From: Sphaerisporangium rufum
GTDB taxonomy: Bacteria; Actinomycetota; Actinomycetes; Streptosporangiales; Streptosporangiaceae
DNA length: 64,000 nucleotides
Direction of reading: 5' to 3'
Assembly: GCF_016863395.1 (NCBI RefSeq)
Contig: NZ_BOOU01000003.1
Coordinates: forward strand, 1-64,000
Position 1 is the first letter of the stretch, and each line of letters opens with the position of its first letter. Below, piece by piece: positions 63,646 to 64,000 of this stretch. The notes beneath the pieces are model-generated. The model did no database searches and was not told where the DNA came from. It was given only the letters and a program-made list of their open reading frames with translations. The translations under genes and the position numbers were made by a program.

Positions 63646-64000
63646 GGCGACTCCACCAGCTCGTCGTAGTCCCGGCCGGCCGGTGCCGGCAGCGGCTCGC
63701 CCGCGTGCCAGCACGCCACCCGGTGGCCTGGCGGACCGTCCGGCCCGGCCACCAGCGGCGGATCCTCGGCCCGGCAGCGGGCGCCGGCCAGCGGGCACCG
63801 ATCGGCGTACGCGCAGCCGCGGGGCACGTCGGCCGGGTCGACCGGGCGCCCCGGGATCGTCGCGAGCGGCTCGGCCAGGTCGGTCGTCATGTCGGGCACC
63901 GCGTCGACCAGCGCCCGGGTGTAGGGGTGCCGGGCCGCGGTGACCAGGTCGGCGGCCGGCAGGTCCTCGACGATCCGGCCGGCGTACATCACCAGGATCC
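63642..64000 (-). CDS. Dipeptide/oligopeptide ABC transporter ATPase (DppD type), 5' end outside the window
   Basis: Only the C-terminal 119 or so residues are in the window, reading in from 64000. They begin ILVMYAGRIVEDLPAADL, continue with HPYTRALVDAVPD and end in the oligopeptide/dipeptide ATPase C-terminal domain, with the Cys cluster CAYADRCPLAGARC and C of RVACWH that binds an iron-sulfur cluster or metal in this family. Its stop overlaps the DppF-type start (ATGA). The rest of the importer (ATPase core, permeases and binding protein) would lie beyond the window. Confidence 0.9.
   Translation of the reverse strand, partial: ILVMYAGRIVEDLPAADLVTAARHPYTRALVDAVPDMTTDLAEPLATIPGRPVDPADVPRGCAYADRCPLAGARCRAEDPPLVAGPDGPPGHRVACWHAGEPLPAPAGRDYDELVESP

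Overview
The window is GC-rich (roughly 70 percent or more), with strongly G/C-biased third codon positions and frequent GTG or TTG starts. It carries typical actinomycete families: XRE-DUF5753/DUF397 pairs, F420-dependent and PPOX oxidoreductases, several Ser/Thr kinases, and CBM2-bearing cellulases under a CelR-type LacI repressor. The best guess is a filamentous or soil actinomycete, probably order Streptosporangiales. That placement is an inference from gene content and was not tested by any search.

Layout. 0-3.7 kb: an XRE-DUF5753 regulator with two DUF397 proteins, a divergent pair of small genes, and an MscL channel with a zinc ribbon. 4-21.7 kb: a cellulolytic island with celR, a Ser/Thr kinase, a GH5-CBM2 endoglucanase, a DUF3494 ice-binding-like protein, CBM2-Ig-GH48, GH9-CBM3c-CBM2, an NlpC/P60 protein, an unrelated two-gene module (degenerate ImmA/IrrE-like protein plus small partner), and a secreted GH3-CBM2 beta-glucosidase. 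Perfect or near-perfect CelR operators (TGGGAGCGCTCCCA) lie before celR, before GH48 and inside the GH48 signal-peptide codons. A second motif, GAAAGTT(T/A)C, lies before GH5, GH48 and GH3. 21.8-32 kb: a RecQ-like helicase, a lipid/membrane operon (diacylglycerol kinase, YihY, two PAP2 phosphatases), PP2C phosphatase, N6-adenine DNA methylase, a second Ser/Thr kinase and a FUSC-type transporter. 32-39.4 kb: flavohaemoglobin with a PPOX protein, an F420-type oxidoreductase, a three-gene sugar ABC importer without its ATPase, and small genes. 39.5-44 kb: a cysteine-type leader peptide followed by a truncated sulfonate/taurine-type binding protein that runs directly into a two-component system and an MMPL transporter. 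44-54.6 kb: an aminotransferase, an LTA-synthase-like membrane hydrolase, a subtilase, an ECF41-type sigma factor with an FAD oxidoreductase, a CE1 esterase with a CBM13 lectin domain, DUF427 and DUF1905.

54.7-64 kb, all on the minus strand: a tightly overlapping operon with dipeptide-type ABC ATPases, an unusual S9 peptidase-serine hydrolase fusion, an M20 hydrolase, a GNAT-type acyltransferase and an N-acylamino-acid racemase-type enolase, followed by a PucR regulator. Acyltransferase plus racemase plus M20 hydrolase is the enzyme set known to convert D-amino acids irreversibly to L-amino acids. The operon therefore looks like uptake and salvage of D-residue-containing peptides.

No tRNA, rRNA, CRISPR array, transposase or phage gene was recognised. 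The least explained items are the D-peptide operon with its fusion peptidase, the celR-kinase unit and intragenic operator, the stem-loop array between GH48 and GH9, the ImmA-like module, and the leader peptide joined to a broken transporter gene.
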